NCBI GenBank assembly: GCA_016124745.1
Contig: WGNC01000023.1
Coordinates: forward strand, 1 to 48,634
Direction: 5' to 3'
Source of the DNA: Thiobacillus sp.
Lineage (GTDB): Bacteria; Pseudomonadota; Gammaproteobacteria; Burkholderiales; Thiobacillaceae
DNA length: 48,634 bases
Shown here: positions 1 to 9,492 of the stretch, one piece after another
Layout: every line of letters begins with the position of its first letter
How positions within the stretch are numbered: position 1 is the stretch's first letter
Position numbers and translations under genes: made by a program
The notes under the pieces: model-generated
Told to the model about the DNA's origin: nothing
Seen by the model: only the letters and a program-made list of their open reading frames with translations
Databases searched by the model: none

Positions 1-139
1 ACTTCTTGGCAGCACCGCCAAACTTCTTCGACAGAATGGTGGTGATCGCCGCGGTCAAGGTGGTCTTGCCGTGGTCAACGTGTCCAATCGTGCCTACGTT
101 TACGTGCGGTTTCGTCCGCTCGAACTTTTCCTTAGCCAT
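1..139 (-). CDS. tuf: Elongation factor Tu, N-terminal part (runs off the window)
   Basis: EF-Tu carries aminoacyl-tRNA to the ribosome as a GTP complex. Only the first 46 codons are present, read from an ATG at 139 toward position 1. The encoded start [20 protein letters not shown] continues into the P-loop region ([11 protein letters not shown]), which is diagnostic of EF-Tu. Three tRNA genes lie directly upstream on the same strand, the arrangement seen at tufB-type loci in many proteobacteria, so tuf is probably made from the tRNA-tuf transcript that starts near position 605. The gene is cut only by the window edge. Confidence 0.97.
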   Translation of the reverse strand, partial: MAKEKFERTKPHVNVGTIGHVDHGKTTLTAAITTILSKKFGGAAKK

Positions 140-243
140 TTCAAGTACCCCTCAAATTTGCACAAGAACGATGCGGTCCATCACAACCAACATCCCGACA
201 ACCGCCTTTTCAATACGGGCGCCGTTTCAACAACACCCAAAAC

Positions 244-318
244 TGGTGCCCATGGGCAGGATTGAACTGCCGACCTCTCCCTTACCAAGGGAGTGCTCTG
301 CCACTGAGCTACATGGGC
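244..318 (-). tRNA. tRNA-Thr (anticodon GGT)
   Basis: Full cloverleaf on the minus strand. The 7-bp acceptor stem pairs GCCCATG with CATGGGC, the CCA tail is encoded at 244-246, and the T-arm carries GTTCAATCC. The anticodon stem CTCCC/GGGAG encloses a loop with GGT. It is the last of three tRNAs before tuf. Confidence 0.96.
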
Positions 319-353
319 CTCGGACTTACTACCAGATAAGCCCACACTCAAAC

Positions 354-427
354 TGGAGCGGGTGAAGGGAATCGAACCCTCGTCTTAAGCTTGGAAGGCT
401 TCAGCTCTACCATTGAGCTACACCCGC
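354..427 (-). tRNA. tRNA-Gly (anticodon TCC)
   Basis: Cloverleaf on the minus strand with acceptor stem GCGGGTG/CACCCGC, an encoded CCA at 354-356, T-arm GTTCGATTCC and the anticodon loop containing TCC. It is the middle gene of the Tyr-Gly-Thr-tuf cluster. Confidence 0.96.
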
Positions 428-511
428 ATGGGGTGGGCCGTGGTTGTAAAGTCGCTAAAGCGTCAACAACCACGCTCCTCCCGCTTCGCCCTGCTCCTAC
501 TGCAAAAAACC

Positions 512-596
512 TGGTGGTGGGGGAAGGATTCGAACCTTCGAAGGCAGAGCCGTCAGATTTACAGTCTGATCCCTTTGACCGCTCGGGAACCCCACC
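512..596 (-). tRNA. tRNA-Tyr (anticodon GTA)
   Basis: An 85-nt class II tRNA with a long variable arm, as expected for Tyr. The acceptor stem GGTGGGG/CCCCACC, the encoded CCA at 512-514, the anticodon loop CTGTAAA and the T-arm GTTCGAATCC are all visible. It is the first gene behind the consensus promoter at 612-641. Confidence 0.96.
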
Positions 597-611
597 CAAA
601 CGAAGCGCGGA

Positions 612-641
612 ATTATAGGGGGTTTCGGAATCCCCTGTCAA
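612..641 (-). promoter_or_regulatory. Consensus sigma70 promoter of the tRNA-Tyr/Gly/Thr-tuf operon
   Basis: On the minus strand an exact TTGACA (-35, 636-641) and an exact TATAAT (-10, 612-617) are separated by 18 bp. The predicted start is near position 605, about 9 bp before tRNA-Tyr. The stretch after the -10 is GC-rich (CCGCGC), typical of stringently controlled stable-RNA promoters. The spacer contains the inverted repeat GGGG-N9-CCCC. It sits directly after the ychF stop codon. Confidence 0.9.
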
Positions 642-666
642 ACACCATGAATGAAATTTAACTGCC

Positions 667-1758
667 TCACACGTTGAAGAGGAAGTTCATGACATCGCCG
701 TCCTTGACCACATATTCCTTGCCTTCGGCGCGCATTTTTCCTGCCTCCTTGGCGCCCTGCTCGCCCTTGCAGGCGATGAAATCCTCGAACGAGATCGTCT
801 GCGCCCGGATGAAACCCCGCTCGAAATCGGTATGGATCGCGCCTGCTGCCTGCGGCGCGGTGTCGCCCTTGTGAATGGTCCAGGCACGCACCTCCTTTAC
901 CCCAGCCGTGAAATAGGTCTGCAGGCCAAGTAAGTCATAGGCGGCGCGAATCAGGCGGTTGAGGCCGGGCTCATCCCAGCCCAGTTCCTTGAGGTACTCG
1001 ACCCGGTCTTCCGGCGACAATTCCTGTAGTTCCGCTTCCAACGCAGCGCACACGGGCACGACCGGCGCCCCTTCCTTTTCGGCAAAGGCTGTCAACGCAT
1101 CGAGCATGGGGTTGTCGTGAAACCCGTCCTCGCTGACATTGGCCACATACAGGGTGGGCTTGACCGTCATCAGGCACAAGGGCTTGATTGCAGCGAGTCC
1201 CTCCGCATCGAGCCCGGCGGCGCGCGCGGGCCGGCCTTCGTTCAGGGTGGCCACCACGGGCTTGAGTGCGGCGACCAGCTTCTGCGCCTCCTTGTCGCCG
1301 GCGCGCGCAGTCTTTTCAGAACGCGCCAATGCCTTTTCGGCGCTCGCCAGGTCGGCCAGCGCGAGCTCGGTCGCAATGGTCTCCACATCCGACAGCGGGT
1401 CGATCTTGCCTGCCACGTGAATCACGTTTTCATCATGGAAGCAGCGCACCACATGGCAGATCGCATCGGTTTCTCGGATATTGGCGAGAAACTGGTTGCC
1501 TAGCCCTTCCCCCTTCGAGGCGCCTGCCACCAGCCCGGCGATGTCGACGAACTCCACGATCGCCGGCACCACTTTCTGCGGGTGGATGATTCCGGCAAGC
1601 TGCCCCAGCCGCGGATCCGGCACCTCGACCACGCCAGTGTTCGGTTCGATGGTGCAAAAAGGATAGTTCTCGGCCGCGATGCCTGCCTGGGTCAGCGCAT
1701 TGAAGAGGGTGGACTTGCCGACATTGGGCAGACCGACGATACCGCATTTGAGGCTCAT
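667..1758 (-). CDS. ychF: Ribosome-binding ATPase YchF (Obg family)
   Basis: YchF is a conserved Obg-type P-loop NTPase that binds ribosomes and prefers ATP. The protein is 363 residues, the usual family length, when started at the ATG at 1758 ([17 protein letters not shown]). The P-loop GLPNVGKST is near residue 8, the G3 motif [14 protein letters not shown] near residue 66, and the G4 position reads NVSE rather than NKxD, the change that gives YchF its ATP preference. The C-terminal TGS-like domain follows. An in-frame upstream extension has no similarity to the family and was left out. It follows pth by 14 bp in the prs-rplY-pth-ychF order typical of betaproteobacteria. Confidence 0.97.
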   Translation of the reverse strand: MSLKCGIVGLPNVGKSTLFNALTQAGIAAENYPFCTIEPNTGVVEVPDPRLGQLAGIIHPQKVVPAIVEFVDIAGLVAGASKGEGLGNQFLANIRETDAICHVVRCFHDENVIHVAGKIDPLSDVETIATELALADLASAEKALARSEKTARAGDKEAQKLVAALKPVVATLNEGRPARAAGLDAEGLAAIKPLCLMTVKPTLYVANVSEDGFHDNPMLDALTAFAEKEGAPVVPVCAALEAELQELSPEDRVEYLKELGWDEPGLNRLIRAAYDLLGLQTYFTAGVKEVRAWTIHKGDTAPQAAGAIHTDFERGFIRAQTISFEDFIACKGEQGAKEAGKMRAEGKEYVVKDGDVMNFLFNV

Positions 1759-1772
1759 GGGTTTTCCTGTAA

Positions 1773-2357
1773 CTAGGGGCTGTTGGGCCGGGATTTCGTA
1801 TTGGCTCGCTGGGTGGCGGCGCTCCACTCGCCTTTTTCGATCAGAGGCCACAGATCGATCGCACGTTCGATCGCGGTATCGATTTCAGCCTGTTCTTCGC
1901 GGCGTGGCGGCTTGAGAACGTAGTTCACCACTTCGTTGCGATCGCCCGGGTGCCCGATGCCGATCCGCAACCGCCAGTAGTCCTGCGTACCCAGATGCGA
2001 AGTGACGTCCTTCAGCCCGTTGTGGCCACCCATGCCGCCGCCAAACTTGAGGCGCAACTGGCCGGGGGGGATATCAAGTTCGTCGTGCACCACCAGGATC
2101 TCGGCAGGCGCGATGCGATGAAATCGTGCGAGCGCGCTGACCGCTTGTCCTGAGCGATTCATGTAGGTTTGCGGCAGCAGCATCCAGACGCCTCTGGGAC
2201 TGCGTGCAACGAAGCCGTGAAAGCGCGACTCGAGCGAAAGCGTCGCGCCCCACGACTGCGCGAGGCCCGCGCAAAACCAAAACCCGGCATTGTGCCGGGT
2301 TTCTTCGTAATCACGCCCCGGGTTACCGAGGCCGACAACCAGACGAGGCGCTGTCAT
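1773..2357 (-). CDS. pth: Peptidyl-tRNA hydrolase
   Basis: Pth releases tRNA from peptidyl-tRNA that has dropped off ribosomes. The protein has 194 residues from the ATG at 2357, matching the family. The N-terminus reads [20 protein letters not shown], which contains the conserved GLGNPG and the catalytic His in TRHN. The later stretches HDELDIPPG and GHNGLKD are also family hallmarks. An in-frame extension of 48 codons upstream is not Pth-like and starts inside the rplY-pth gap. It lies 40 bp after rplY and 14 bp before ychF, so all three are probably co-transcribed. Confidence 0.97.
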   Translation of the reverse strand: MTAPRLVVGLGNPGRDYEETRHNAGFWFCAGLAQSWGATLSLESRFHGFVARSPRGVWMLLPQTYMNRSGQAVSALARFHRIAPAEILVVHDELDIPPGQLRLKFGGGMGGHNGLKDVTSHLGTQDYWRLRIGIGHPGDRNEVVNYVLKPPRREEQAEIDTAIERAIDLWPLIEKGEWSAATQRANTKSRPNSP

Positions 2358-2397
2358 GCCATACACGGCGGGCAATCCTGAAGATTGCCCATCCGGA

Positions 2398-3015
2398 TCA
2401 GGCCTCAGGCGCAGCAGGCTCGGCTGGCGTCTCTTCGACGATTCCGCCCTTGGGTGCATTGATCGAGGCCACCGCAGGGTTTTCCGCCTTGACATGCGCA
2501 ACCAGTTCTACCCCCTCGGGCAGTTTCAAGTCATTCGCATGAATGGAATGACCGACCTCGAGCGCACCCATGTCAACCTCGATGAACTCGGGCAGGCTGC
2601 CGGGCAGACACTGCACATCGAGTTCGGTCACGATATGGTGCGGCTTGCCACCACCCGTCTTGACCCCCGGGGCAACTTCAGCATTGAGGAAGTGCAGCGG
2701 CACTTTGACGTGGATCACGTGATCCTTCTCGACACGCTGAAAGTCGACGTGCAGCACCTGCTGCTTGTAGGGGTGCCACTGTGAGTCACGTAACAAAACG
2801 GACTCTTTGGCACCATCGACATTCAGGGTCAGCACGGAAGCGTGAAACGCTTCCTTGCGCAGGGCGTGGTAAAGCGCGTTGTGATCCAGCTCGATCTGTA
2901 CCGGGGCAGCGCTGCCACCGTAGACGATGCCGGGGACCTTGCCGGCGTGACGCAGACGGCGGCTCGCACCCGTACCTTGCAATTCACGCTTGGCAGCAAT
3001 GACTTCGATTTCCAT
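2398..3015 (-). CDS. rplY: 50S ribosomal protein L25 (CTC-type, with C-terminal domain)
   Basis: L25 binds 5S rRNA in the large subunit. At 205 residues this is the long CTC form: an N-terminal L25 domain (about 1-95, beginning [20 protein letters not shown] and containing [10 protein letters not shown]) followed by a beta-rich TL5/CTC C-terminal domain. The tail is rich in Ala, Pro and Glu. A ribosome binding site (AGGAG) precedes the ATG at 3015. The gene sits between prs and pth, the standard betaproteobacterial order. Confidence 0.96.
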   Translation of the reverse strand: MEIEVIAAKRELQGTGASRRLRHAGKVPGIVYGGSAAPVQIELDHNALYHALRKEAFHASVLTLNVDGAKESVLLRDSQWHPYKQQVLHVDFQRVEKDHVIHVKVPLHFLNAEVAPGVKTGGGKPHHIVTELDVQCLPGSLPEFIEVDMGALEVGHSIHANDLKLPEGVELVAHVKAENPAVASINAPKGGIVEETPAEPAAPEA

Positions 3016-3107
3016 GAAACTTCTCCTAAAAAACCTGTTTGATGATGCATTGCCGATAGGGTCAATGCACGACTAAAGCCCCCGCGACCAGAGGCATTCG
3101 ATCAGCC

Positions 3108-4058
3108 CTACTCCATGAAGAGCGAACTGACTGAATCTTCGTTGCTGATGCGACGGATGGTTTCCGCCAGCAGTTCAGCCACCGACAATTGCCGGATTTT
3201 CTTGCATGCACGTGCATCGTCGCGCAGCGGGATGGTGTCGGTCACCACCAGTTCGTCGAGCGCGGAATTCGTCACGCGCTCGGCAGCGCTGCCGGACAGC
3301 ACGGCGTGGGTGCAGTAGGCCATGACCTTGTTGGCGCCATGCTCCTTGAGCGCATTGGCTGCCTCGCACAGGGTGTTGGCCGTGTCGACCATGTCGTCCA
3401 TGATGATGCAGGTGCGATCCTTCACGTCGCCGATGATGTGCATCACCTTGGCCACATTGGGCTTGGGGCGGCGCTTGTCGATGATCGCCAGATCGCATTC
3501 GAGCCGCTTGGCGATCGCCCGCGCCCGCACCACACCGCCCACATCGGGTGAAACCACGACCAGATCGGGGTGGTTGCGCTTCCAGATGTCACCCAGCAGG
3601 ATCGGGCTGGAATAGATGTTGTCGACCGGCGTGTCGAAAAAGCCCTGGATCTGATCCGAATGCAGGTCCATCGTCAGCATGCGGTCGATCCCCGCGACCT
3701 GCAGCATGTTGGCCACCACCTTGGCGGTGATCGCCACTCGTGCCGACCGGGTGCGGCGATCCTGCCGCGCATAGCCGTAATACGGAATTGCTGCGGTGAT
3801 GCGACCTGCCGAGGCACGCTTCAGCGCATCGACCATCACCATCACTTCCATGAGCGTGTCGTTGGTCGGCTGGCAGGTCGACTGCAGCACGAACACGTCC
3901 TTGCCACGAACGTTTTCGAGGATTTCAACCATCACCTCGCCATCGGAAAAACGCGACACCGTCGCGCGACCCAGATGAATATTGAGATGGCGCACCACAT
4001 CGCTGGCCAGACGCGGGTTGGCATTCCCGGTAAAAACCATCAGGTTGTCAATGGACAC
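3108..4058 (-). CDS. prs: Ribose-phosphate pyrophosphokinase (PRPP synthetase)
   Basis: Makes phosphoribosyl pyrophosphate from ribose 5-phosphate and ATP for nucleotide, His and Trp synthesis. The 316-residue length fits class I enzymes. Visible motifs are the ATP-binding region [20 protein letters not shown], the [11 protein letters not shown] segment, and the PRPP-binding loop [11 protein letters not shown] near residue 220. The gene starts 71 bp downstream of tRNA-Gln, and the terminator-like hairpin between them suggests that prs has its own promoter or depends on read-through. Confidence 0.97.
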   Translation of the reverse strand: MSIDNLMVFTGNANPRLASDVVRHLNIHLGRATVSRFSDGEVMVEILENVRGKDVFVLQSTCQPTNDTLMEVMVMVDALKRASAGRITAAIPYYGYARQDRRTRSARVAITAKVVANMLQVAGIDRMLTMDLHSDQIQGFFDTPVDNIYSSPILLGDIWKRNHPDLVVVSPDVGGVVRARAIAKRLECDLAIIDKRRPKPNVAKVMHIIGDVKDRTCIIMDDMVDTANTLCEAANALKEHGANKVMAYCTHAVLSGSAAERVTNSALDELVVTDTIPLRDDARACKKIRQLSVAELLAETIRRISNEDSVSSLFME

Positions 4059-4091
4059 GTGCGTCTCCGGCGATTGGGCTCAGAACATCAC

Positions 4092-4117
4092 AACAAAAAC
4101 AGCCGCCACCGGCGGCT
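4092..4117 (-). terminator. Rho-independent terminator after tRNA-Gln
   Basis: On the minus strand a 7-bp perfect stem (AGCCGCC/GGCGGCT, loop GGT) is followed by TTTTTGTT. It starts 12 nt after the tRNA-Gln 3' end, so it ends the ispE-side transcript before prs. Confidence 0.8.
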
Positions 4118-4128
4118 GCTCGCTTAAC

Positions 4129-4203
4129 TGGCTGGGGAGGCAGGGATCGAACCTGCGAATGTCGGAATCAAAATCCGATGCCTTACCACTTGGCGACTCC
4201 CCA
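4129..4203 (-). tRNA. tRNA-Gln (anticodon TTG)
   Basis: Cloverleaf on the minus strand with acceptor stem TGGGGAG/CTCCCCA, discriminator G, an encoded CCA at 4129-4131, T-arm GTTCGATCC and anticodon loop TTTTGAT (TTG). The gene between ispE and prs is a conserved betaproteobacterial placement. Confidence 0.96.
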
Positions 4204-4214
4204 ATAGGTACTGC

Positions 4215-5102
4215 TCAGGCGCAGCAGTCGTAAAGCGGATGCTTGTCGAGACCCTGCGCCACAAAACCCTGCATCGATTCGGGCAGGTGACGCAGCACTT
4301 CGAGCGCCGCCTCCTGTGTTCCGAACGATGCAAACACACAGGCGCCCGAACCGGTCATCCGTGCCTCGCCGAACTGCGACAGCCATTCTAGATGGCGCGC
4401 GACTTCGGGATAACGGCCGACCACGACGGGCTGCAGATCGTTATGCCCCACGGGGGAGCCCGGACTGTCTGCGGACTGAAACCCGAGCCGGACCGGACGA
4501 CCTGCGCCTGCGGAAAAGGGCGCTATTTTGAGGGGTGGCGTGTTGCGTGTCAATTCCGGGGCAGCAAAAATTGCAGCGGTCGGCACCTGCACGGGCGGCA
4601 CCAAGACCACATACCAGGCAGGCGGTATGCTCACTGGATGCAGAATTTCGCCTACGCCTTCGGCAAACGCCGACTGCCCGAACACGAAAACAGGCACGTC
4701 AGCACCCAGTTGCAGGGCCAGCTCTTGCAGCGTTTCACGCGGCAGGCAGATCTGCCACAGGCGATTGAGCGCCAGCAGGACGGTGGCGGCATCCGAACTG
4801 CCGCCACCGAGCCCCCCGCCCAGCGGCAACACCTTGTCGAGACGGATGCTCACGCCCGCGCCTTGCGGGGCGAAGGCTTGCAGCAAGCGGGCGGCACGAA
4901 CGGTCAGATCCTGATCCTCGGCCACGCCCGGCAACTCCGATTCGCGCACCACGCGGCCGTCTTCGCGGAGTTCCAGGTGTACGGTATCGGCGCGGTCGAT
5001 CAGCCGGAACACGCTTTGCAGCAGGTGATACCCGTCGGCGCGGCGGCCGACGACGTGGAGAAACAGGTTGAGCTTGGCGGGCGCTGGATAGGCGTGACTC
5101 AT
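4215..5102 (-). CDS. ispE: 4-diphosphocytidyl-2-C-methyl-D-erythritol kinase
   Basis: GHMP-family kinase of the methylerythritol phosphate pathway to isoprenoids. It is 295 residues from the ATG at 5102, whose bases overlap the lolB stop as ATGA; this overlap decides the start over an ATG 12 bp upstream. The N-terminus YPAPAKLNLFLHVVGRRADG is typical. The glycine-rich ATP loop PLGGGLGGGSSDAATV lies near residue 93 and a GHMP C-terminal motif (MTGSGACVFASF) near 250. It is translationally coupled to lolB and followed by tRNA-Gln. Confidence 0.97.
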   Translation of the reverse strand: MSHAYPAPAKLNLFLHVVGRRADGYHLLQSVFRLIDRADTVHLELREDGRVVRESELPGVAEDQDLTVRAARLLQAFAPQGAGVSIRLDKVLPLGGGLGGGSSDAATVLLALNRLWQICLPRETLQELALQLGADVPVFVFGQSAFAEGVGEILHPVSIPPAWYVVLVPPVQVPTAAIFAAPELTRNTPPLKIAPFSAGAGRPVRLGFQSADSPGSPVGHNDLQPVVVGRYPEVARHLEWLSQFGEARMTGSGACVFASFGTQEAALEVLRHLPESMQGFVAQGLDKHPLYDCCA

Positions 5103-5662
5103 TCGCTCTGCCAATCGTCAGCCACCAGACGGATCTCCAGACCCTCGCGTGCGACTACCATCTTGCGCGGGCGCCGCGGTTCATCGGTCGAATACTGCAG
5201 GTAATCGATCACCCAGCCATCCTGCTTGAGTTGTTCGATGCGCCCATCGGCGTCCCGCGAGGCGACAAATGGGCTTTCCGGCGAGGGGCGTGCCTGTACC
5301 CACCACGTCAGACCGGATACGGGGAGCCCATAACCCAGCGCTTCGCGCGTCAGCGATTCCGCGTCCGCGGCATGTCGTGCAGGCTGATTCGGTATCTCTA
5401 GCATGACGCCGGCGGCATTGCGCTCGATCCGGGCCACGCCCTGCCCCAGCGGCGAGGTCATCAGCACCTCGTCGCTGTCCGGGCGATGCTGCCAGTGGAT
5501 TTGCCCGGACAGGCTCTCCTCGTCGGTCTTGATCCCGATGCGGCCCTGCAGGGTCCAACTGGATGGCAGCGGCATGTCCCGTTGCTCTGGCGGGACGGGG
5601 GGCGAGGATGCACAGCCACCCAAGGCCAGCGCCAGCAACAGCGCTGCGGCCGGACGCATCAT
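5099..5662 (-). CDS. lolB: Outer-membrane lipoprotein receptor LolB
   Basis: LolB accepts lipoproteins from the LolA carrier and inserts them into the outer membrane. Started at the ATG at 5662, which overlaps the stop of the upstream TPR gene (TGATG), it has 187 residues. A lipoprotein signal (hydrophobic run ending LALGGC, lipidated Cys near 17) is followed by a LolB-like beta sheet domain that includes WTLQGRIGIKT. The lolB-ispE pair is conserved in proteobacteria, which supports the call. Confidence 0.93.
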   Translation of the reverse strand: MMRPAAALLLALALGGCASSPPVPPEQRDMPLPSSWTLQGRIGIKTDEESLSGQIHWQHRPDSDEVLMTSPLGQGVARIERNAAGVMLEIPNQPARHAADAESLTREALGYGLPVSGLTWWVQARPSPESPFVASRDADGRIEQLKQDGWVIDYLQYSTDEPRRPRKMVVAREGLEIRLVADDWQSE

Positions 5663-7464
5663 CAAGGCTTGAGCCGGTTCAGGGTTTCCAGCAGGATTTC
5701 GTTCTGAGGGTGGGTTTGCAGACTGGTCTGCCACAATTTTCCGGCTTCGATGCGCTGGCCGCGCGCCCACATCACTTCACCCAGATGTGCTGCAATTTCA
5801 GGGTCGGGACGCAGCCTGTAGGCACGTTCAAGATACTCCTGCGCGCGTGCCAGATTGCCCGCACGATACTGTGCCCAGCCCACACTATCGAGAACGAAAG
5901 GATCATCCGGTGCCAGCGACAACGCCTTGTCAAGCAGGGTGGTCGCCTCGGTCAGCCGGTTCGTACGGTCGGCCAGCGTGTAGCCCAGCGCATTGTAGGC
6001 CTGGGCATCATCGGGGCGCAGTGCGATCACACGGCGCAGGTCCGCCTCCAGCACATCCAGCTTGTCCAGTTTTTCGGCGACCATGGCGCGGTCGTAAAGC
6101 AGATTGCTCGAATCGGGAAAGCGCTTAAGGCCTTCCGTCAGCATCTGGTAAGCGGCTTCAAGCTGCTTGCTGTCGCGCAGCAGTTCTGACTGCGCCTCGA
6201 TCAGCCTCACCTTCTGGGCATCGCTTTCAGCTTGAGTGAATGCCAGCAACGCCAGCGCTTCCTCAAGCTTGCCAGCCTGCGCCAGCAGCGCCGCCTGGCG
6301 CGCACGCGCCGGCACCAGATAATTACCGGCCTTGACCTCGGCATATTGGGTCGCTGCCACCTCCGGCTGTTTCATGCGTTCGGCCACCTGACCGAGGTAG
6401 TAATACACGGTGTCCGGGTCGCGCGGATCATATTCCAGCGTCTGCGTCAGGAAATCGCGTGCCTCTTCCAGGTCGCCCACTTGCAGCGAGAGTAGCCCCG
6501 CCGCGAAGCTGACTTCGGCGTTGCGCGGGAAATCGCGTGTGAGGCGGGTGAATTCTGTCCGGGCTTCGGCGACCTGATTGGCACCGACCAGGGCACGTGC
6601 ATAGGCCAGTCGCAATTCGCGCGCGTCCGGGTGGGCGGTCAGGAATTCGCGCATGAACGTCAGCGAATCATCACGCGAGATCTTGTCCAGAACCTGCGCG
6701 CGCATCAGTGCGGCAGCCTCCCAGCCGGGGCGCAACCTGTCGGCCTGCTGCAGGGCGGTGACCGACTGGTCATAACGACCATCATTCGCTGCAGCCTGCG
6801 CAACCGCAAAAGAGGCTTCCGGCAACGTCGGGTAATCAGCCGCCAGCCGCTCGACCAGTTCCAGTCCGGCCCGGGTGTCACGCATCTTGCCCATCAGGGC
6901 CGACAGGTGCATGAAGCCACTGGCAGCGTCCTGCTTGAGCATGGCATGCAGAATAGGCTCGGCCTCTCCGACCCGCCCCTCGTTCAACAGCAGCGCCGCC
7001 ACCGTCTGCTGGGCACGTTCCGAGTCCTGATCGGCTGCAGCCCACAGGCGCGCGGCCTCCAGCGCGCCCGCCTGGTCGCGCGCAAACACCGACACTTCGG
7101 CCGCCCTTCGCGCAATGCGCGGATCCTTCGTTTGCCGGGCCAGATCGAGATAGGTCGACTGAGCGATCCCGATCTCCCCACGCTGCCCGGCCACTTCGGC
7201 TACCAGAAACTTGAACAGGATGTCGGACGTAAGCGGCTGTTTGGGAAGGGCTGCCTGCGCCCGCGCCCGTTCCGCCGCCTCGGCGTCGGCCGCAGGATCG
7301 GTTGCGGGCGCTTCCACGACCTTGACAGGCTGCTGCGGCTGCGTTTCCGCTGCCACAGGCTTTGATTCCGCCGCCGCAGGCTGCGATGCCTTGACGCCGG
7401 GCTGGCTGCATGCGGTCGCAAGAAACAGCGCCGCAAAAAGGGGAAGGGGTTTGAACTGTGCCAT
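5662..7464 (-). CDS. Large TPR-repeat lipoprotein
   Basis: A 600-residue protein with a lipoprotein signal (FLATAC, Cys near residue 19), a Pro/Ala-rich linker to about residue 60, then tetratricopeptide repeats to the C-terminus. Recognisable repeat pieces include AQAYNALGYTLADRTNRLTEA and, near the end, LDSVGWAQYRAGNLARAQEYLERA. TPR arrays act as protein-binding scaffolds, and lipidation would place this one at a periplasmic membrane surface. It is translationally coupled to lolB and, upstream of ispE, is a common betaproteobacterial neighbour whose specific role I do not know. The start at 7464 is preferred because it begins directly with the signal peptide. Confidence 0.88.
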   Translation of the reverse strand: MAQFKPLPLFAALFLATACSQPGVKASQPAAAESKPVAAETQPQQPVKVVEAPATDPAADAEAAERARAQAALPKQPLTSDILFKFLVAEVAGQRGEIGIAQSTYLDLARQTKDPRIARRAAEVSVFARDQAGALEAARLWAAADQDSERAQQTVAALLLNEGRVGEAEPILHAMLKQDAASGFMHLSALMGKMRDTRAGLELVERLAADYPTLPEASFAVAQAAANDGRYDQSVTALQQADRLRPGWEAAALMRAQVLDKISRDDSLTFMREFLTAHPDARELRLAYARALVGANQVAEARTEFTRLTRDFPRNAEVSFAAGLLSLQVGDLEEARDFLTQTLEYDPRDPDTVYYYLGQVAERMKQPEVAATQYAEVKAGNYLVPARARQAALLAQAGKLEEALALLAFTQAESDAQKVRLIEAQSELLRDSKQLEAAYQMLTEGLKRFPDSSNLLYDRAMVAEKLDKLDVLEADLRRVIALRPDDAQAYNALGYTLADRTNRLTEATTLLDKALSLAPDDPFVLDSVGWAQYRAGNLARAQEYLERAYRLRPDPEIAAHLGEVMWARGQRIEAGKLWQTSLQTHPQNEILLETLNRLKP

Positions 7465-7558
7465 GTTATTGCCTGGTTGGTGGGAGGTGCCTGCCACGAT
7501 TCTAAGCTTTCGAGGCCTGGCTGCAAGCAAGGTTCAATCTGTGCGCCCTGCAAAGACG

Positions 7559-8782
7559 TTATTGTGCACGCAATGCTTCGATGGGATCGAGTCCGGCCGC
7601 GCGCCGCGCCGGATAGAAGCCGAAAAAGACGCCGATGAGGAAAGACACGCCCACCGCCAGCAGCACCGAAACCACCGTCACCGCAACCGGCAGGCCGGCC
7701 AGGCTGCCGACCAGCCAGGCGCCGCCGATGCCCAGCAGCAGTCCGATGCCGCAGCCGATGAGAGACAGGGTCAGCGCCTCGATCAGGAACTGCCATAGCA
7801 CATCACGGCGACGGGCGCCGATCGCCATGCGGATGCCGATTTCACGGGTACGCTCGGTCACCGATACCAGCATGATGTTCATGATGCCGATGCCGCCCAC
7901 CACCAGCGAAATGGCGGCAATCGCGCCAAGCAGCAGGCTCATGATGCGGGTGGTCGAGGCAGCGGTCTCGGCAATTGCCGTCAGGTTGCGCACCGTGAAA
8001 TCGTCATCCTGTCCCGCCTGGATCCTGTGGCGGCTGCGCAGCAGGTCGTTAATGGCAGCCTCGGCGTTGTCCATGCTTTTTTCCGATACTGCCTGCACCA
8101 TGATGAAGCGGGCACGGTTGCGCAAGCTGCCGCTGAAGATTTTCTGCTGCGCACTGCTGAACGGAACCATCACGGTATCGTCCTGATCGCGCCCGTCCAG
8201 GCTCTGTCCCTTGGCTGCCAGCACGCCGATCACCTCGAACGGCGCCTGCTTGATACGGATGATCTTGCCGACGGGATCTTCGTCGCCAAACAGTTCCCTG
8301 GCCACGACATCGCCGATCACCACCACCCGCGCGCCACGGCGCACGTCGGCTTCGTTGAAGAAGCTGCCCGATGCTACCGTCCAGTCGCGCACTACCGCGT
8401 AGTCCGGGGTGGTGCCATAGACCGAGGTGCTCCAGTTGACCCCGCCGTAAATCAGCTGGGCACCGCCTGGCGTGACGGGCGCCGCCGCCACGATGTCCGG
8501 CAGCGCGCGGATCGCGTCTGCATCTTCCAGGGTCAGCGTGGGCGCGCTGCCGCTGGCGATCCGCGCGCCGCCCGACGAAGTGGCTCCCGACATGATGATG
8601 AACAGGTTGCTGCCCATCGACTCGATCGCACTCCGCACCATCGCCTGCGCACCCTGGCCGATTGCCAGCATGAGGATGACCGCCGCCACCCCGATGACCA
8701 TGCCAAGCATGGTCAGGAAACTGCGCATCCGGTGCGCGGTCAGCGCGTGCCAGGCCGTCTCGATCAGGCTGCTGAAGATCAT
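7559..8782 (-). CDS. MacB-type ABC transporter permease
   Basis: Membrane subunit of a MacB/FtsX-family ABC exporter. The 407 residues contain an N-terminal transmembrane helix (about 20-42, after RMRSFLTMLGMVIGV), a large periplasmic domain (about 45-275) and three C-terminal helices (about 285-400) that include the conserved TERTREIGIRMAIGARR loop. MacB proper is a single polypeptide with a fused ATPase; here the ATPase is a separate gene overlapping by ATGA. With the adaptor and outer membrane factor upstream it forms a tripartite export system. The exported substrate is unknown; macrolides, peptides or siderophores are possible. Confidence 0.93.
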   Translation of the reverse strand: MIFSSLIETAWHALTAHRMRSFLTMLGMVIGVAAVILMLAIGQGAQAMVRSAIESMGSNLFIIMSGATSSGGARIASGSAPTLTLEDADAIRALPDIVAAAPVTPGGAQLIYGGVNWSTSVYGTTPDYAVVRDWTVASGSFFNEADVRRGARVVVIGDVVARELFGDEDPVGKIIRIKQAPFEVIGVLAAKGQSLDGRDQDDTVMVPFSSAQQKIFSGSLRNRARFIMVQAVSEKSMDNAEAAINDLLRSRHRIQAGQDDDFTVRNLTAIAETAASTTRIMSLLLGAIAAISLVVGGIGIMNIMLVSVTERTREIGIRMAIGARRRDVLWQFLIEALTLSLIGCGIGLLLGIGGAWLVGSLAGLPVAVTVVSVLLAVGVSFLIGVFFGFYPARRAAGLDPIEALRAQ

Positions 8783-9492
8783 GCCACTGCCTCCGCATGC
8801 GTCTGGTCCTCGACCACGCGGCCGTCCTGAAAGCGGATGCGGCGCTGCGCGTAGGCTGCGATGTCGGCTTCATGCGTGACCAGCACCAGCGTGATGCCCT
8901 CCTCGCGGTTGAGCTGGCTGAAAAAATCCATGACCTGGCGGCTGGTTTCGCTGTCCAGATTGCCGGTCGGCTCATCGGCCAGAATGAGTCGCGGACGGCT
9001 GGCCAAGGCGCGCGCGATCGCCACCCTTTGCTGCTGTCCACCCGAAAGTTGCAGCGGCGTGTGATGCGAGCGTTCGTCCAGCCCCACCCGCGCAAGCATG
9101 GACTGCGCCTGCTGCCGTCTTGCCTCGCGGTCCATGCCGGCATACAGCAGCGGCAGCGCCACGTTGTCGAGCGCGCTGAGCTTGGGCAGCAGGTTGAAGC
9201 CCTGGAACACAAAGCCGATCTCTCTGTTGCGCAGGGCGGCCAGCCGATCCGACGACAGGCGGCTGACCTCCTGGCCGCCGAGCCGATAGATTCCCCGGGT
9301 GGGACGGTCGAGGCACCCGAGCAGGTTCATGAAGGTGCTTTTGCCCGATCCCGAGGCACCCATGATGGCGACGAACTCGCCCTCGGCGATATCAAGGCTC
9401 ACCCCGCGCAAGGCCTGGAACACGCCCGCGCCGGTTGGGTAGTCCTTCTCGAGTCCGACCACTTCGATCAGCGGCGCTGCGGACCCCGTCAT
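8779..9492 (-). CDS. MacB-type ABC transporter ATP-binding protein
   Basis: ATPase subunit, 237 residues, that powers the adjacent permease. It shows Walker A GASGSGKST near residue 46, the signature LSGGQQQRVAIARAL near 146 and Walker [14 protein letters not shown] near 166. The ATG at 9492 overlaps the stop of the adaptor gene (TGATG), which fixes the start although the frame stays open for a further 1 kb upstream over the adaptor gene. LolD is a close relative, but the adaptor and TolC neighbours favour a MacB-type exporter. Confidence 0.94.
   Translation of the reverse strand: MTGSAAPLIEVVGLEKDYPTGAGVFQALRGVSLDIAEGEFVAIMGASGSGKSTFMNLLGCLDRPTRGIYRLGGQEVSRLSSDRLAALRNREIGFVFQGFNLLPKLSALDNVALPLLYAGMDREARRQQAQSMLARVGLDERSHHTPLQLSGGQQQRVAIARALASRPRLILADEPTGNLDSETSRQVMDFFSQLNREEGITLVLVTHEADIAAYAQRRIRFQDGRVVEDQTHAEAVA

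Noticed and set aside
2277-2301. Terminator-like hairpin (ACCCGGC/GCCGGGT followed by TTTTGG) on the minus strand
   Set aside because: It lies inside pth over the codons for the catalytic TRHNAG motif; the bases are explained by coding constraint.
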